Source: Porpolomopsis calyptriformis (taxonomy: Eukaryota; Basidiomycota; Agaricomycetes; Agaricales; Hygrophoraceae). From it: a stretch of 64,000 bases of DNA. Under the pieces are notes generated by a model. The model saw only the letters and a program-made list of their open reading frames with translations. It was not told the origin of the DNA and did not search any database. Of the stretch, positions 46,641-57,825 are shown piece by piece. Numbering within the stretch: position 1 is the first letter of the stretch; each line of letters starts with the position of its first letter. Location: contig OX621172.1 of NCBI GenBank assembly GCA_951640195.1, positions 1,972,688-2,036,687 on the forward strand, given 5' to 3'. The position numbers and the translations under genes were made by a program.

Positions 46641-47260
46641 CTTATTGAACATCACATCGGAAGATCCGATGTATTACCCAGGCGACCCCAAAACCCTGTA
46701 TAATAAAAAATATCCATAAATTCATAGAACATACCTCTGCATCTGAGTAATGTACCCTAATATTTTCAGAAAGGTGGTGTTACCCATTCCTGAGTTCTTG
46801 ATTTTACAATCTTTTTAGTCTAGGTTGAAGGTGTGTCAGGCAGCCCATGGGTCGCCTGGCCTTTTCCACTTGAATACCCTGTCCCCCTAGGAAATAACTA
46901 TTTAGATATATTTACCATATATCTAGCACCCTCCATGCCAATTATCACATCTCTGGATGCATTACATCCCGAGATATCCTGCTCACAATCTGAAACCTGG
47001 ATTTCTTATATTTTCTGCATTCCGGGGCTCATATCACATTATCGGACAGTTGATAAATTCCAATTTTCATACATGTTATACCCATACACATCATTCCTAA
47101 TGCTGCTGGATTTCATAATATTTTAAGCAGCCACTTTCAAGAACGAACCTGGACGAGGAGGAGGGGGGGGGTTGGGCCGCCTGCTCACAATCAACTGAAT
47201 TGCTTACTAATATGACATGTGATTAACTTTCCACTATTTGTCAGCAAAGAGGGTGTCTCA
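46641..47260. other. AT-rich intergenic with short palindromes
   Basis: It contains a perfect 8-bp-stem palindrome (46654-46672, acatcgga/tccgatgt) and an 11-bp inverted pair ccaggcgaccc (46678-46688) and gggtcgcctgg (46849-46859). Open frames here show no family resemblance. Confidence 0.5.
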
Positions 47261-47261
47261 T

Positions 47262-47385
47262 TACTTACGGACCGCCGGGGACCGCCTGTCCGTTTAGTAG
47301 GGGCCACCTGGGGTCACCCGTTCGTTTAGTAGGGGTTGCCCAAGGTCGCCTGTTCATTTAGTAGGGACTGCCCAAGGCAGTTCCG
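47262..47385. repeat. Tandem repeat of about 34 bp (cgtttagtagggg units)
   Basis: Three successive units share (t/g)tc(c/g)(g/a)tttagtaggg followed by a variable cc-gg motif (ccacctgggg, ttgcccaagg, actgcccaagg). The motif itself is partly palindromic. Confidence 0.85.
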
Positions 47386-47580
47386 GTGAGTTCAGTATCA
47401 AAGCCGGGACCACTGGTTATACTGGTTTATTTGTGATACCTCACTATGCCTGACTACTACCACTACTACCCCCTTCACTGCTCAACCCCACCCAGACCCC
47501 CCACCCTCTGAAGGACTGAGACAACCCCTTGGGTCATACAGTGCATGAAATGAACTGGCATAATACTCAATATGGACATT

Positions 47581-47603
47581 GTTCGTTCGTTCGTTCGTTT
47601 GTT
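47581..47603. repeat. (TTCG)n microsatellite
   Basis: Four to five tetranucleotide repeats with one variant (gttt). Confidence 0.9.
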
Positions 47604-47960
47604 CTTGCCATTTATGGCAATGATTACAGAATCATCCTATATCATTCCGGGTTATCTGGGATACCCGATCTCAATTCCATGTATATATGTAATACAACTT
47701 AATATTAAAAATTAATGTGTTCATTCCAGAGGTATCTAATATCCAACTGGAAGTGGAAAGGATAAGAAGGTTGATAGTATTGTAAATAATACATAGGACC
47801 TGAGTAACTGGAATAACCCGAGTATGCAATCCCGGATACCATAACATGGTGTAACCCGGAATGTCGGGATTGAATCCCAAAGAACAACCTGTAACAAATT
47901 GTAACATAATGTAACAGTTTGTAACAATTTGTAACATCCTGTAACCTGGGATACCGGGTT
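47604..47960. repeat. Short palindromic CCCGG motifs and a (TGTAACA)-type tandem
   Basis: From 47886 to 47947 a 10-11-bp unit (ttgtaaca plus 2-3 variable bases) repeats about six times. Around it several gggatacc/cccgg motifs occur in both orientations (47650, 47840, 47870, 47945), suggesting a foldback-prone block. No coding function is seen. Confidence 0.75.
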
Positions 47961-48039
47961 TATATCCCGTAAAGTCATTGAATCACATGACCCACATGTG
48001 TAAGCAACACCGCTCTCACTCCCCCCCTTCACCTATCAG

Positions 48040-49745
48040 CACCCACGTCGCTGCCCTACACACGACCGAGACAACTCCATGGGCTGTATGGTGCACGAAA
48101 CGAACAGGCGCTATCGGCCGTTCGCTCGTGGTACCTCGCTGTGCCCGACCACCCCTGACCACCCCCAACCACCACCACCCCTCTCCGCTCAACCCCGTCC
48201 TGACCCCCCGCGACCGCAACCCTGCCCTCCGAACAACCGAGATGACCCCCTGGGTCGTACGGTTCACGAAACGAATGGGCAATAGTGCCCATTCGTTCGT
48301 GGTGCTTGGCTGTGCCTGTCTACCACCAACCACCACCACCACCACCCCGACCACTCACCTTTCACCACGCCCGCCCTGACCACCCACAACCCTGACCCCG
48401 CCCTCTGAAGGACCGACACGGCCGCCTGGGTCATACGGCTGACAGACCAGCGGTGGAGGGAGCACCCCCAGAATGGGCAGACGTGCCCTTTCTGGGGGTG
48501 CTCCCTTGCTCCCCCCCACCGCTCAACCGCATCCCGACCCCCCACGACGTCGTCCCCGCCCTAGGCACCACTGAGACGAGCCCAGGCGCACGAAACGAAT
48601 GGGCATGACTGCCCATTCGTTCGGGGTGACTCGTGGTGCCTGACCACCACCACCACCACCACCCCTCGCCGCTCAACCCCGTCCCAACCCCCCACGCCCT
48701 CGCCCCCACCCTACGCACGACCGCGACGAACCACTGGTTCGTCTGGGGCACGAAACGAACGGGCATCTCTGCCCGTTCGTTGGTGGTGAGTTGTGGTGCC
48801 CAACCACGACTACCCACGACCCCCCCTCACCGCTCAACCCCGTCCCAACCCCCCACGTCCTCACCCCTGCCCTACGCACGGGCGAAACGAACCAGAGGTT
48901 TGACTGGGGCACGAAACGAATGGGCGGAGATGCCCGTTCGTTGGTGGTGAGTCGTAGTGCCCAACCACCACCACCACCACCACCCCTCGCCGTCCCACCG
49001 CGTCCCGACCCCCCCACGCCCTCGCCCCCGCCCTACGCACGACCGCAACGAACCACTGGTTCGTCTGGGGCACGAAACGAATGGGCATCTCCGCCCGTTC
49101 GTTAGCGGTGAGTTGTGGTGCCCGACCACGACCACCCACGACCCCCCCTCGCTGCTCAACCCCGTCCCAGCCCCCCACGTCCTCACCCCCACCCTACGCA
49201 CGGGCAAAACGAACCAGAGGTTCGACTGGGGCACGAAACGAATGGGCGGAGATGCCCGTTCGTTGGCGGTGAGTCGTGGTGCCCGACCACCACCACTACC
49301 ACCACCACCCCTCGCCGTCCCACCGCGTCCGACCCCCCATGCCCTCGCCCCCATCCCACGCATGACCGGGGCGACCTAGCAAGTCGCACAGAGCATGGAA
49401 CGAACGGGCAGAGATGCCCGTTTGTTCGCGGTCACTTGTGGTGCCCGACCACCACCACCCACCACCTCCCCTCACTGCTCAACCGCATCCCGACCCCCCA
49501 TGCCCTCGCCCCCATCCCACGCACGACCGGGGCGACCTAGCAAGTCGCACAGAGCACGGAACGAACAGGCAGAGATGCCCGTTTGTTCGCGGTCACTCGT
49601 GGTGCCCGACCACCACCACCCACCACCTCCCCTCGCTGCTCAACCGCATCCCGACCCCCCACGACCTCGTCCCCACCCTAGGCACGACTGAGACGAGCCT
49701 GGGCGCATGAAACGAATGGGCAAACATGCCCGTTCATTCACGGTA
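48040..49745. repeat. Hairpin satellite: 11 tandem units of about 160 bp
   Basis: GC-rich array. Units begin near cacgaaacgaa at 48094, 48265, 48589, 48749, 48910, 49071, 49232, 49394, 49555 and 49706, plus a divergent unit with its hairpin at 48458-48505. Core spacing is 160-162 bp; the early units are 171, 193 and 131. Each unit has a strong stem-loop (for example gaatgggc...gcccattc), then a pyrimidine/CCA-rich spacer and a second smaller stem. A degenerate unit is visible near 47552. Open frames across the array are proline/threonine-rich by-products of the repeat and are not genes. Confidence 0.92.
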
Positions 49746-50233
49746 ACTCATCGGATTCAGTATGTTCACAATTTTACCACTTTGACCTGACTGTTCACTG
49801 TTTTCTTTTGCAGTACGCAATTTTTAGTCTGAATTTTTTCTTCATTCCTTCTTTCTTTTCTTTTCTTTTGCTAAAGATTGAAACATTTCCCTTGCCTCAT
49901 ACACCTTACACCACTTCCAGGTTCATTTCCTGGGTGTCGCAATATAATTTGTGATATGGAATCGTCCTTTGGGTTATCTGGGCTTGGCTTGGACCCCCTT
50001 GGATTAGTATTTGCATTATCCGGGCTTGGCTTGGACTGCCAATTGTTCCTGTCATATCTTATTTTTGCAGCCTGGGGCTTGGACCACTGGAATAGTGGTG
50101 TTTGTGTTATCTGGCCTTGGGCTGGACTTCGTGTTTATAATTGAATTATAAACCCTTGGTTTACTGACCCAATTCACCGCTTCATTGAAGTGGTGAAATG
50201 ATACAACCCATTTCTTATGCTTCATCTGTTACT
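49746..50233. other. Intergenic with pyrimidine tract and short imperfect repeats
   Basis: It has a tttctttt tract at 49839-49868 and two or three imperfect copies of gggcttggcttggac with ttatc(t/c)ggg (49970-50130). No gene was recognised. Confidence 0.6.
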
Positions 50234-52222
50234 ATGGTCAAGAACCAACTCCAATCATGTAGGTCACAGCTGGCTCCCGTCATGTTTGTCACTGGCCTGG
50301 ATATTTCCTCAGAGAAACAGCAGGATCAATTCACAGTTCTAACCCATCGCCTTCGTGATGCTCTCCTTACTCGCAGGCCCGCAATATCAGCCTGAAAAGT
50401 CCAAGTCTTTCCATGTCGTATTTGTTGACAAGTCCGTTCGCTTCCCCCCTCGAAAACTCACCCCAGATGACCCGCAGTACCTTACGGCACACCCCTTGTC
50501 CCCACTGACCCCAACGTCACCCCCCTTCCCTGATGGCCCCATCGCCCACCTGGACCTGCAAGCACACTACGCTGGTACCAAGCGTCTTTGTCCTTTTCCT
50601 TCGTATATTTGAGCTACCATCTGTTACTCCTCGTCCACCTCTTGACTGGCCAGATCCAGACCGAGAACGCGAAAGGGCAGATGAGGAGCGGCGTAAGGAC
50701 TCTGAACTCTCAGCGGGCGCAAGAAGAGCACAAGCGAGCGTGGCATAAAGCTCACAGTTGTTCTTACTGCCACACGACGCATGCTAGGTGAGTTCCTGTT
50801 GCTTCTCTTCAATATATTCACCTCATTGCCAATAGACGACTGGTTACTGGATGCACGTCTCACTTACATCCGGAGACAGAGCGTCACGCGCGGCGCTCTT
50901 TGTCCTGAGCCCAGTAAGCCCGTCAGAACTCGGTGATTTCGTACAGAGGTACACCTCTTTTCATTTGCAACCATCAATTATGCGACGAAAGTGCACTGTT
51001 TCCCTATCATGTCACCAAAACCTTTGCGTTTTTATTGTCGGACGATCAGCACAAACCATATTGTAGCTTGCAGCAGGCCTTGTACGAACCCGCACTGGAG
51101 TACTACACCAATCACTCGAAACGTGTACGCCGGAAACGAAACCGCCACACACAATCAGGATCTAGCCATATCTCAAACTCACCTCTTGGGACAGCAAGGC
51201 CGCTACGTCCTGAGGGGTGGACTGTGCGCTATGAGTACAAGATGGCATGCTTTGCAGAGTTCCGAGGCGAAGACGAGGTTGCACTCAAGTACGTGTTATC
51301 TTCTTGTTCCTTCTCTTCCCCCTTTACCGGAGTTCAGACATTACCAGGATGCATACGCCATGCTTATTGTCATGTTTGGCTCCACGGCGATTCTCCCACC
51401 TTGCACGAAATGTTGGGCGGAGGCCAAGGTACTTGCAGATTGTATTAACGTGAAGGTAAATCCCTCTATCTAGCAATCTCGGCCTAAAATTTAGAATGTC
51501 CTCGAAAATTCTCATCCGATCTCAGGTCTCAAAGCTCTATCTTTATAATAACGAGCACACGCTTGCGCTCTCGCATCACAATACCCACGTCCGCCACTTT
51601 GCCGACTTTTCGCGTGGTTGGGGGATTGGTGAAGAGACGTACGAGTTTTGGAGCTGGATGGCAAGACAGTTGCGTATCATCCTTTCCTCGTCACTCCTCA
51701 AGTTTCAAACAGTATTTTCGATACTCCAGATACCGTGTCTTTGCCGAATTACTCGAGCAGGGCACGCAATCCACACTCACCATCCAATCTCATCTCCCCG
51801 CCCCTGTATCCTTATCCTCCACCTCACGCTCTTCCGTACCTTTGACCATCCAAGCCAACGCTGGGATAAATGCGAGTCATGCATTGCAGCATCCCGGGTA
51901 CTATTATCACATGGCAGCTCGGTACGTTTTCTGGCTGCTCTGAAGATGGAGGTAAGCATGCAAATATCGGACAATGTCTGGTTGATCTGATTATGGTGCG
52001 GGCCTTGCAGACCTCCCCCGGATTCGTGAACGAGAAGAAGGTGGATCATCTAACGATCATCTTGGAGGTCCGTATCATCCTCTTGGCCAACTCATTGCGC
52101 AGCCGGTTCAAAGACAATTGCCCCTGTTTTTTTCCTCGTTGTCAACTGCAGCTGTACACAAAGTCATACGAGTTATTCAAAAAGTACAGTCCGATAAACA
52201 GGCAGAATCAGAGCCAAGGCCG
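50234..52222 (+). pseudogene. TRAPPC11 (TRAPP complex, foie-gras domain) N-terminal relic
   Basis: Pieces in three frames follow the TRAPPC11 order: SQLAPVMFVTGLDISSEKQQ, FTVLTHRLRDALLTRR, KSFHVVFVDKSVRFPPRKLT, CKHTTLVPSVFVLFLRIFE, DRERERADEERRKDSE and STSERGIKLTVVLTATRRML. DDWLLDARLTYIRRQS, RAALFVLSPVSPSELGDFVQ and LYEPALEYYTNHSKRVRRKR follow, then WTVRYEYKMACFAEFRGEDE, DAYAMLIVMFGSTAILPP, KLYLYNNEHTLALSHHNTHV, SPGFVNEKKVDHLTIILE and KSYELFKKYSP. Intron positions survive, but at least four frameshifts separate the blocks, near 50390, 50535, 50720 and 50880. The C-terminal half is missing. The native protein tethers vesicles at ER-Golgi (family knowledge); this copy cannot work. Confidence 0.82.
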
Positions 52223-52405
52223 GCTGTGTTTGAGTGTCTCGAGTGGGAGGCGGGGTGGGCAACCACCTGAATGCTCTGAGCAGGCAAAGTAGAGGAAGTA
52301 GGTTGTGAAGGGGACGGAGAGGGTGACGAAAAGGGCGCCCGGAGGACCGAAGAATTCGTAGGATTTTGTGCGTTGATTGAGGAGAGGTTTGGAATTGGAA
52401 GACAT
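52208..52405 (-). pseudogene. ERG24 (C-14 sterol reductase) N-terminal fragment
   Basis: ATG 52405 opens MSSNSKPLLNQRTKSYEFFG, then PPGALFVTLSVPFTTYFLYF and ACSEHSGGCPPRLPLETLK, the N-terminus and first membrane helix of C-14 sterol reductase. It stops after HSRPWL at 52208, and no further ERG24 exons follow because the next bases belong to the TRAPPC11 relic. Only about 65 of some 450 residues remain. Its start faces the histidine-kinase start 75 bp away. Confidence 0.75.
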
Positions 52406-52480
52406 GGTGAGAGATAAGATGAGGAAACGGTTCTGCACGTGTTGAGCTTATTACCCTCCTCCTCCTCGCTGTCGTTGACG

Positions 52481-54532
52481 ATGACCAACATCGTCGACAA
52501 TCAATCACCATCGTCTTCAACCTTTCTCCCGTATCTTGTCGCTCTCTTGTCCATCTATGAGCTTGGTCCTTCGGAGGCTCCAATCCCCAGATACGATGGC
52601 CCCACAGATAAACAGATGGATATCATCCTCAGGTCGCTCAGTGCAATGGCGAGACGGATGTACACTGCAGAAGACACGCTTGCTTCCATTAAAGCGTCCG
52701 AGAGCTGGCAATTGAACGGAACAGATATGAAAAAGAGACGAAGTGTGGGTGATATACCCTCCTTCACCAACGAGCTTTCACCGCATTCTATCTATCATCA
52801 CATCATCGCCAACGGTGAGTCCCATCCAAGCAACAATAATGGCACCACCGAACAGGACGTCGAAATGGAACCACGAGATGACGACCATCCATCCACCATC
52901 CCCTGTCCACCCCCAAATGGCTGCCCGGAACATATCTCCCTCGAAAACCTCACAAGCTTTGCCCCAACCAAGCACACCCGATACCTTTACACCACAACAG
53001 CCTCCGCGCCGGCCTCTTCCTATGGACATCACTCCACCTGCCCGACCTGCGGGAGGGTCACCACCGACACCACCACCATGAGACATGTGTACACCGACCC
53101 TTTTGTCGGTTTGTCTTCCGTTGCATTCGAGAGCGGGATGAGTGCCGTCGAGGAGCTGCGGTTGCTCAATGCACAAGTCCAAGATGTCGCTCGTGTTTGT
53201 AACGCCGTCGCTAGGGGTGACTTATCTCAGAAGATAACCGTGCCAGTACAGGGCGTTGTCATGGTCCAACTCAAAGACGTTATCAATACTATGGTGCGAA
53301 TTACTCTATCATAATTCCATTGTACGCTACCATTATATTGTACATAGGTTGATAAATTGGGACAGTTCGCTAAGGAGGTTACTCGAGTCAGTCAAGAGGT
53401 CGGCACAGAAGGGTGAGTGATCTTTTGCCACCATGCAGAATTACTATTTAGTAAACTCAGGGGACAAGCTCTTGTCCTCGACGTCGAAGGAACCTGGCGA
53501 GAACTCACAGGCGTAGTCAACAACCTTGCCGCTAATCTCACTAGTCAAGTCCGGTCGATTGCAAAAGTCACCAAGGCAGTCGCACTAGGAGACTTGTCCA
53601 AGCAGATCGAAGTGGATGCCCGCGGCGAGATCTTAGATTTGAAGAACACCGTGAACGGTATGGTCGTGCGACTCTGTGCGTTGGCGGCGGAAGTGACGAG
53701 GGTGACGCTGGAAGTAGGCAGTCAAGGGAAGCTCGGGGGGCAAGCGCATGTTCCAGACGTGGAAGGTGTTTGGTTCGAGCTTGTCAGGAATGTAAGTGGA
53801 GTTTTTGAGCGGATGTACGGTTGCCTTATCTCATTCTCATAAAAGGTTAATTGAATGTGCTCAAGTTTAACCGATCAAGTTCGCTCGATTGCTCATGTCA
53901 CCACCGCTGTAGCCAAGGGCGACCTTACACAGAAGATTGAGATACTTGTCGAGGGGGAGATGGCAACGCTCAAAGGAACTGTCAATTCTATGGTGGACCA
54001 GTTGAGTGCATTTGCGAGTGAGGTTACGAGGGTTGCTCTCGAGGTGGGGACTCAGGGAATACTCGGTGGTCAAGCTAGGGTCGAAGGGGTGCAGGGCACT
54101 TGGGCCGACCCGACGAGGAATGTTAATGTGCGTTTGTTCTACTTTCTTGTGATTCTGTAAACACACGCCCCCTTCCTTCTCCAGAAAATGGCAAGCAACT
54201 TAACGGATCAAGTGCGTTCCATCTCAGAAGTGACGAAAGCTGTGGCGCTGGGCGACATCGGAAACTTGTGAACGTCGATGTGCAGGGCGAGATGCTCGAT
54301 CTGAAGATGACTGTGAATTCCATGGTAGCCCAGCTGTCGACTCTCGCGAAGGAGGTGACTCAGGTATCACTAGAGGTGGGGACAGAGGGCATTTTAGGTG
54401 GGCAGGCGTTTGTTCTGGATGTACAGGACGTGGAAGGTGTGTTGTGTTCTATGACTTTTTTTTTTTCTCGCTCATTCTATCCCATAGGTTCTCACCGACA
54501 ACGTGAACCTTATGGCGATGAACTTGACGAAT
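52481..54532 (+). pseudogene. Group III hybrid histidine kinase (NIK1/DRK1-type), HAMP region only
   Basis: ATG 52481 gives MTNIVDNQSPSSSTFLPYLV, then a helical N-terminus. At least four tandem HAMP repeats follow: [60 protein letters not shown] and VNVDVQGEMLDLKMTVNSMV. Each is followed by an LEVGTQGxLGGQA-type linker. Family members use these HAMPs for osmosensing and are the targets of fludioxonil-type fungicides (family knowledge). Here TGA at 53852-53854 replaces the usual Arg after N-V-N. One base is missing near 54255 (GDI/KLVNVD), and the gene ends at MAMNLTNQ, where the element at 54533 begins. The kinase, ATPase and receiver domains are absent. Confidence 0.85.
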
Positions 54533-54845
54533 CAGGGACCCATTATCAACAAAATGACCAAAATGCTGGCACAAAATTAATTCAAAATTCTTTGGGGGAT
54601 CGTTAGGGCATCCCAATACAATCAGTTTAAGCCATAAATTAAAAAAATTGGCGGTCCCATTCTTGAGATATATGTAAAATACTCCATTTATACCATTATG
54701 CAGCCCAGCTATTGTATTGCACTCTATAAATCACAATTTCATGTCCATTCGATAGGCACAGTGAACTAATGGTGGGCCCACAGAAAATTCCGATTTTTAG
54801 AGCATTTGGTATGTCGTGGTGGAAGATAGTAAGGTTTTAGGAGGA

Positions 54846-56760
54846 GGCATAAGTATAAGTAGCTATAGACTGCTCTAAAAATTGGGGTTTCATATTCAAT
54901 CGATAGCCCCAGTGTCATAGAGGTGGGGAATACAAAAATCCCGATTTATGGACCATTTGGGGTACCGCAATCAGTGATATAAGGGGTATGGGGGGGTATA
55001 TCTCCAACTTATCACAGAGCTCTTTAAAAATCAGGATTTTATGTTCAATCGATAGCACTAGTGTCACAGATACTGGGAATACAAAAATCCTGATTTATAG
55101 ACCATTTGGGGTACCGCAATAAGCTATATAAGGGGTATGGGGGGGTATATCTCCAACTTATCACAGAGCTCTTTAAAAATCAGGATTTCATGTTCAATCG
55201 ATAGCAGTAGTGTCATAGAGGCTCGGAATAACAAAATCCTGATGTATAGGCAGAATAAGGTACCGCAATAAGCTATATAAGGGGTATGGGGGGGTATATC
55301 TCCAACTTATTACAGAGGTCTTTAAAAACCTGGGTTTTATATTCAATCAATAGCCCCAGTGTCATAGAGGTGGGGAATACAAAAATCCTAAGTTATAGAC
55401 CATTTGGGGTACCGCAATCAGTTATATAAGGGGTATGGGGGGGTATATCTCCAACTTATTACAGACATCTTTAAACATCATAATTTCATGTTCAATCAAT
55501 AGCACTAGTGTCATAGATGCTCGGAATAACAATATATGGGTAGAATAAGGCACTCCAATAAGGTATATAAAGGGTATGAGGGAGTATATCTCCAACTTAT
55601 CACAGACCTCTTTAAACATCACAATTTCATGTTCAATCAATAGCACCAGTGTTATAGATGCTCGGAATAACAATATATGGTCAGAATGAGGTACTGCAAT
55701 AAGCTATATAAGGGGTATGGGGGAGTATATCTCCAACTTATCACAGACCTCTTTAAACATCACAATTTCATGTTCAATCAATAGCACCAGTGTTACAGAT
55801 GCTCGGAATGACAATATATGGACAGAATGAGGCACTGCAATAAGCTATATAAGGGGTATAGGGGGGTATATCTCTAACTTATCACAGAGCTCTCTGAGCA
55901 TCAGGATTTCATGTTCAATCAATAGCACCTGTGTTACAAACATTGGGAATAGTCCAATCATCATGTGTAGATAGACTGGGGTGCCGCAAGAAGTATACAG
56001 GAGGTAGGGGGGGGTATACCTTCAAGTTATCACAGAGCTCTCTGAGCATCAGGATTTCATGTTCAATCAATAGCATCAGTGTTATAAACATTGGGAATAG
56101 TCTAATCCTCATGTATGGATTGACTAGGGTGCCGCAATAAGTATATAAGATATCATGGGGTGGTATACCTTTAACTTATCAGAGAGCTCTCTAATCATCG
56201 GGATTTTATGTTAAATCAACAGCATTAGTGTTACAAAGGTCAGGAGTAGTCTAATCCTCATGTGTGGAATGATTGGGGTATAGTATGTAAGAAGTATCGG
56301 ATGATATACCTTCAACTTATCACAGAGCTCTCCGAGTATCAGGATTTTATGTTCAATCAATAGCATGAGTATTACAAAGGTTAGGAATAGTTCAATCATC
56401 ATGTGTGGATTAACTAGGGTGCCGCAATAAGTATACAACAGGTATGGGAGGGTATACCTTCAACTTATCAGAGAGCCCTCTAAGCATCAGGATTTTATGT
56501 TCAATCAATAGCATTGGTGCTACAAACATCAGGAGTAGTCCAATCCTCATGTGCGGAATAATTGGGGTACCGTAATTAGCATGCAAGAGGTATCAGAGGT
56601 TATACCTTCAACTTCTCACCGAGCTCTCTAACCATCAGCATGTTATGTTCAATCAATAGCATTAGTGTGATAACATCCCAGAATAACCACATCCCCATGG
56701 GCAGACTGATTGGGGTACCACAATGAGCAGTGTAACATATATAGGTAGAATAGACCTGTG
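54846..56760. repeat. Subterminal tandem array of copy A (about 13 units of ~145 bp)
   Basis: Units contain ataaggggtatgggggg, tatatctccaacttatcaca, gag(c)tctttaaaaatcagg, ttcaatcaatagca and gtaccgcaataa in that order, with period 140-150 bp. Units diverge gradually toward the coding side. Within units an inverted pair (aaatcaggatttt and aaaatcctgattt) flanks the middle segment. Confidence 0.9.
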
Positions 56761-56785
56761 AATATATAATCTTCAAATCGATACA

Positions 56786-57825
56786 TTAGCTACTAGATTG
56801 CTCTGATCCTGGCTCATCTGTGTACTCTAATGAATCGGAATCGGAATCAGACTCTAAATCTGCCTGTTCCCTAGCAGCCTTGACTCTTGACTGAGATCTA
56901 CCTACTATATGTCTTCCTGAACCTGAATCTTCTCTCTCCGCATCTTTCCTAGCAGCGTTCATTCTTGACCGAGTTATCCGCACACCACTCACCCCCTTTC
57001 TTCCCTCGTCTTTCTGGGCAGCCTTGGCCTTTGAGCGAGTAACCCTAACCTGTTGCTCTTTCCCGCTCTCTGAACCTGAAGGATTGTTGTCTGCTTTCCG
57101 TCTCACAGGAGGCTTTCGTTTTTGGTAGATTTTGGCAGACTTTCGGCTCCGAATAGGTGGTTTTATCGATCTCCCCAAGGTTTCATCTAGTCGTCTCTGA
57201 AGTATATTCTTTGAAGCATGAGGCCTTTTTAGGACCTGAGTTCGTGGACGCGCAGCCACCTCTTTCCCAATTTCTTCAATCCGATAGAACTTTGAATTCG
57301 AAATAAAGTTGATCTTGCCTGATTTCATCCCCCATATGACTTGTTTCCCCTTTTTATTCGATAGGCCACCTACAGGAAGGCATTGTAACTGGCCAAATAT
57401 ATTGTCCAATTCATGGCAGAGCTGATCACCTTCATCCATATCCCAATCCACAAGATATTGGTGGTAAGTGGAGATATATCCTCCAGGCTGGGTGTATGGT
57501 TTCCAGACTGAATTCTCTGGGATCTGGATAGTTTGTTCAGGGAAGAAGGTTGCCCGACGTGCTGAAAATGATAGATCATGGGAGTGACTCAAAGGAAGCT
57601 TTCCTTTAAGGCCACAGCTCGAAGGAAGGAATCGGCAATGGTCAATGCCTATGATATGCTGAATCGCAGGTACCGTCCAAGTCTCCATTGCTTCCTGAAC
57701 TGTGGTTGGCTTGGGTAAAACACCTGCTGATGCAAACTGCTCTGCCAGACTTAGCCACAGCTGATGCGTGAACTCAACAAACAACAGCTTTGTGTAAAGC
57801 AGTTCAGGAGCTTCCCAGTCATCAT
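56786..57825 (-). pseudogene. Element protein, C-terminal part (copy A)
   Basis: Open on the minus strand from the copy-B insertion point (57825) to the stop at 56786, about 345 codons. It includes KLLFVEFTHQLWLSLAEQF, WTVPAIQHIIGIDHCRFLP, TQPGGYISTYHQYLVDWDMD, KQVIWGMKSGKINFISNSKF and a basic tail with three related motifs (RVTRSKAKAA, RITRSRMNAARK, RSQSRVKAARE). It ends in an acidic Ser-rich stretch. The 5' part is displaced by copy B, so this copy is not functional as it stands. No catalytic motif is recognised. Confidence 0.75.

Larger units (their letters stand above)
54533..57825. mobile_element. CAGGGACCC element, copy A (interrupted by copy B)
   Basis: It begins cagggacccattatcaac exactly where the histidine-kinase frame stops. 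It contains a 280-bp unique leader, a subterminal tandem array and the 3' part of a minus-strand gene (C-terminal region of the element protein). At 57826 it is cut by the same start sequence of copy B. Copy A and copy B align with a constant offset of 3293 bp without indels and with only about fifteen single-base differences noticed by eye, so the insertions are recent. The rest of copy A should lie beyond copy B, outside the window. Confidence 0.88.

Noticed and set aside
48016..49710. Many overlapping 60-160-codon open frames on both strands in the satellite
   Set aside because: They are Pro/Thr/Arg or Gly/Val/Trp-rich by-products of the tandem GC-rich units, with no conserved domain and the same content in several frames.
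49878..50144. Open frame rich in Gly/Leu (LSGLGLDPLGL)
   Set aside because: It arises from imperfect gggcttggcttggac repeats and has no domain or splice context.
54846..56760. CRISPR-like regular repeats
   Set aside because: Units are ~145 bp without conserved short repeats separated by unique spacers, and the genome is eukaryotic; they are subterminal repeats of a mobile element.
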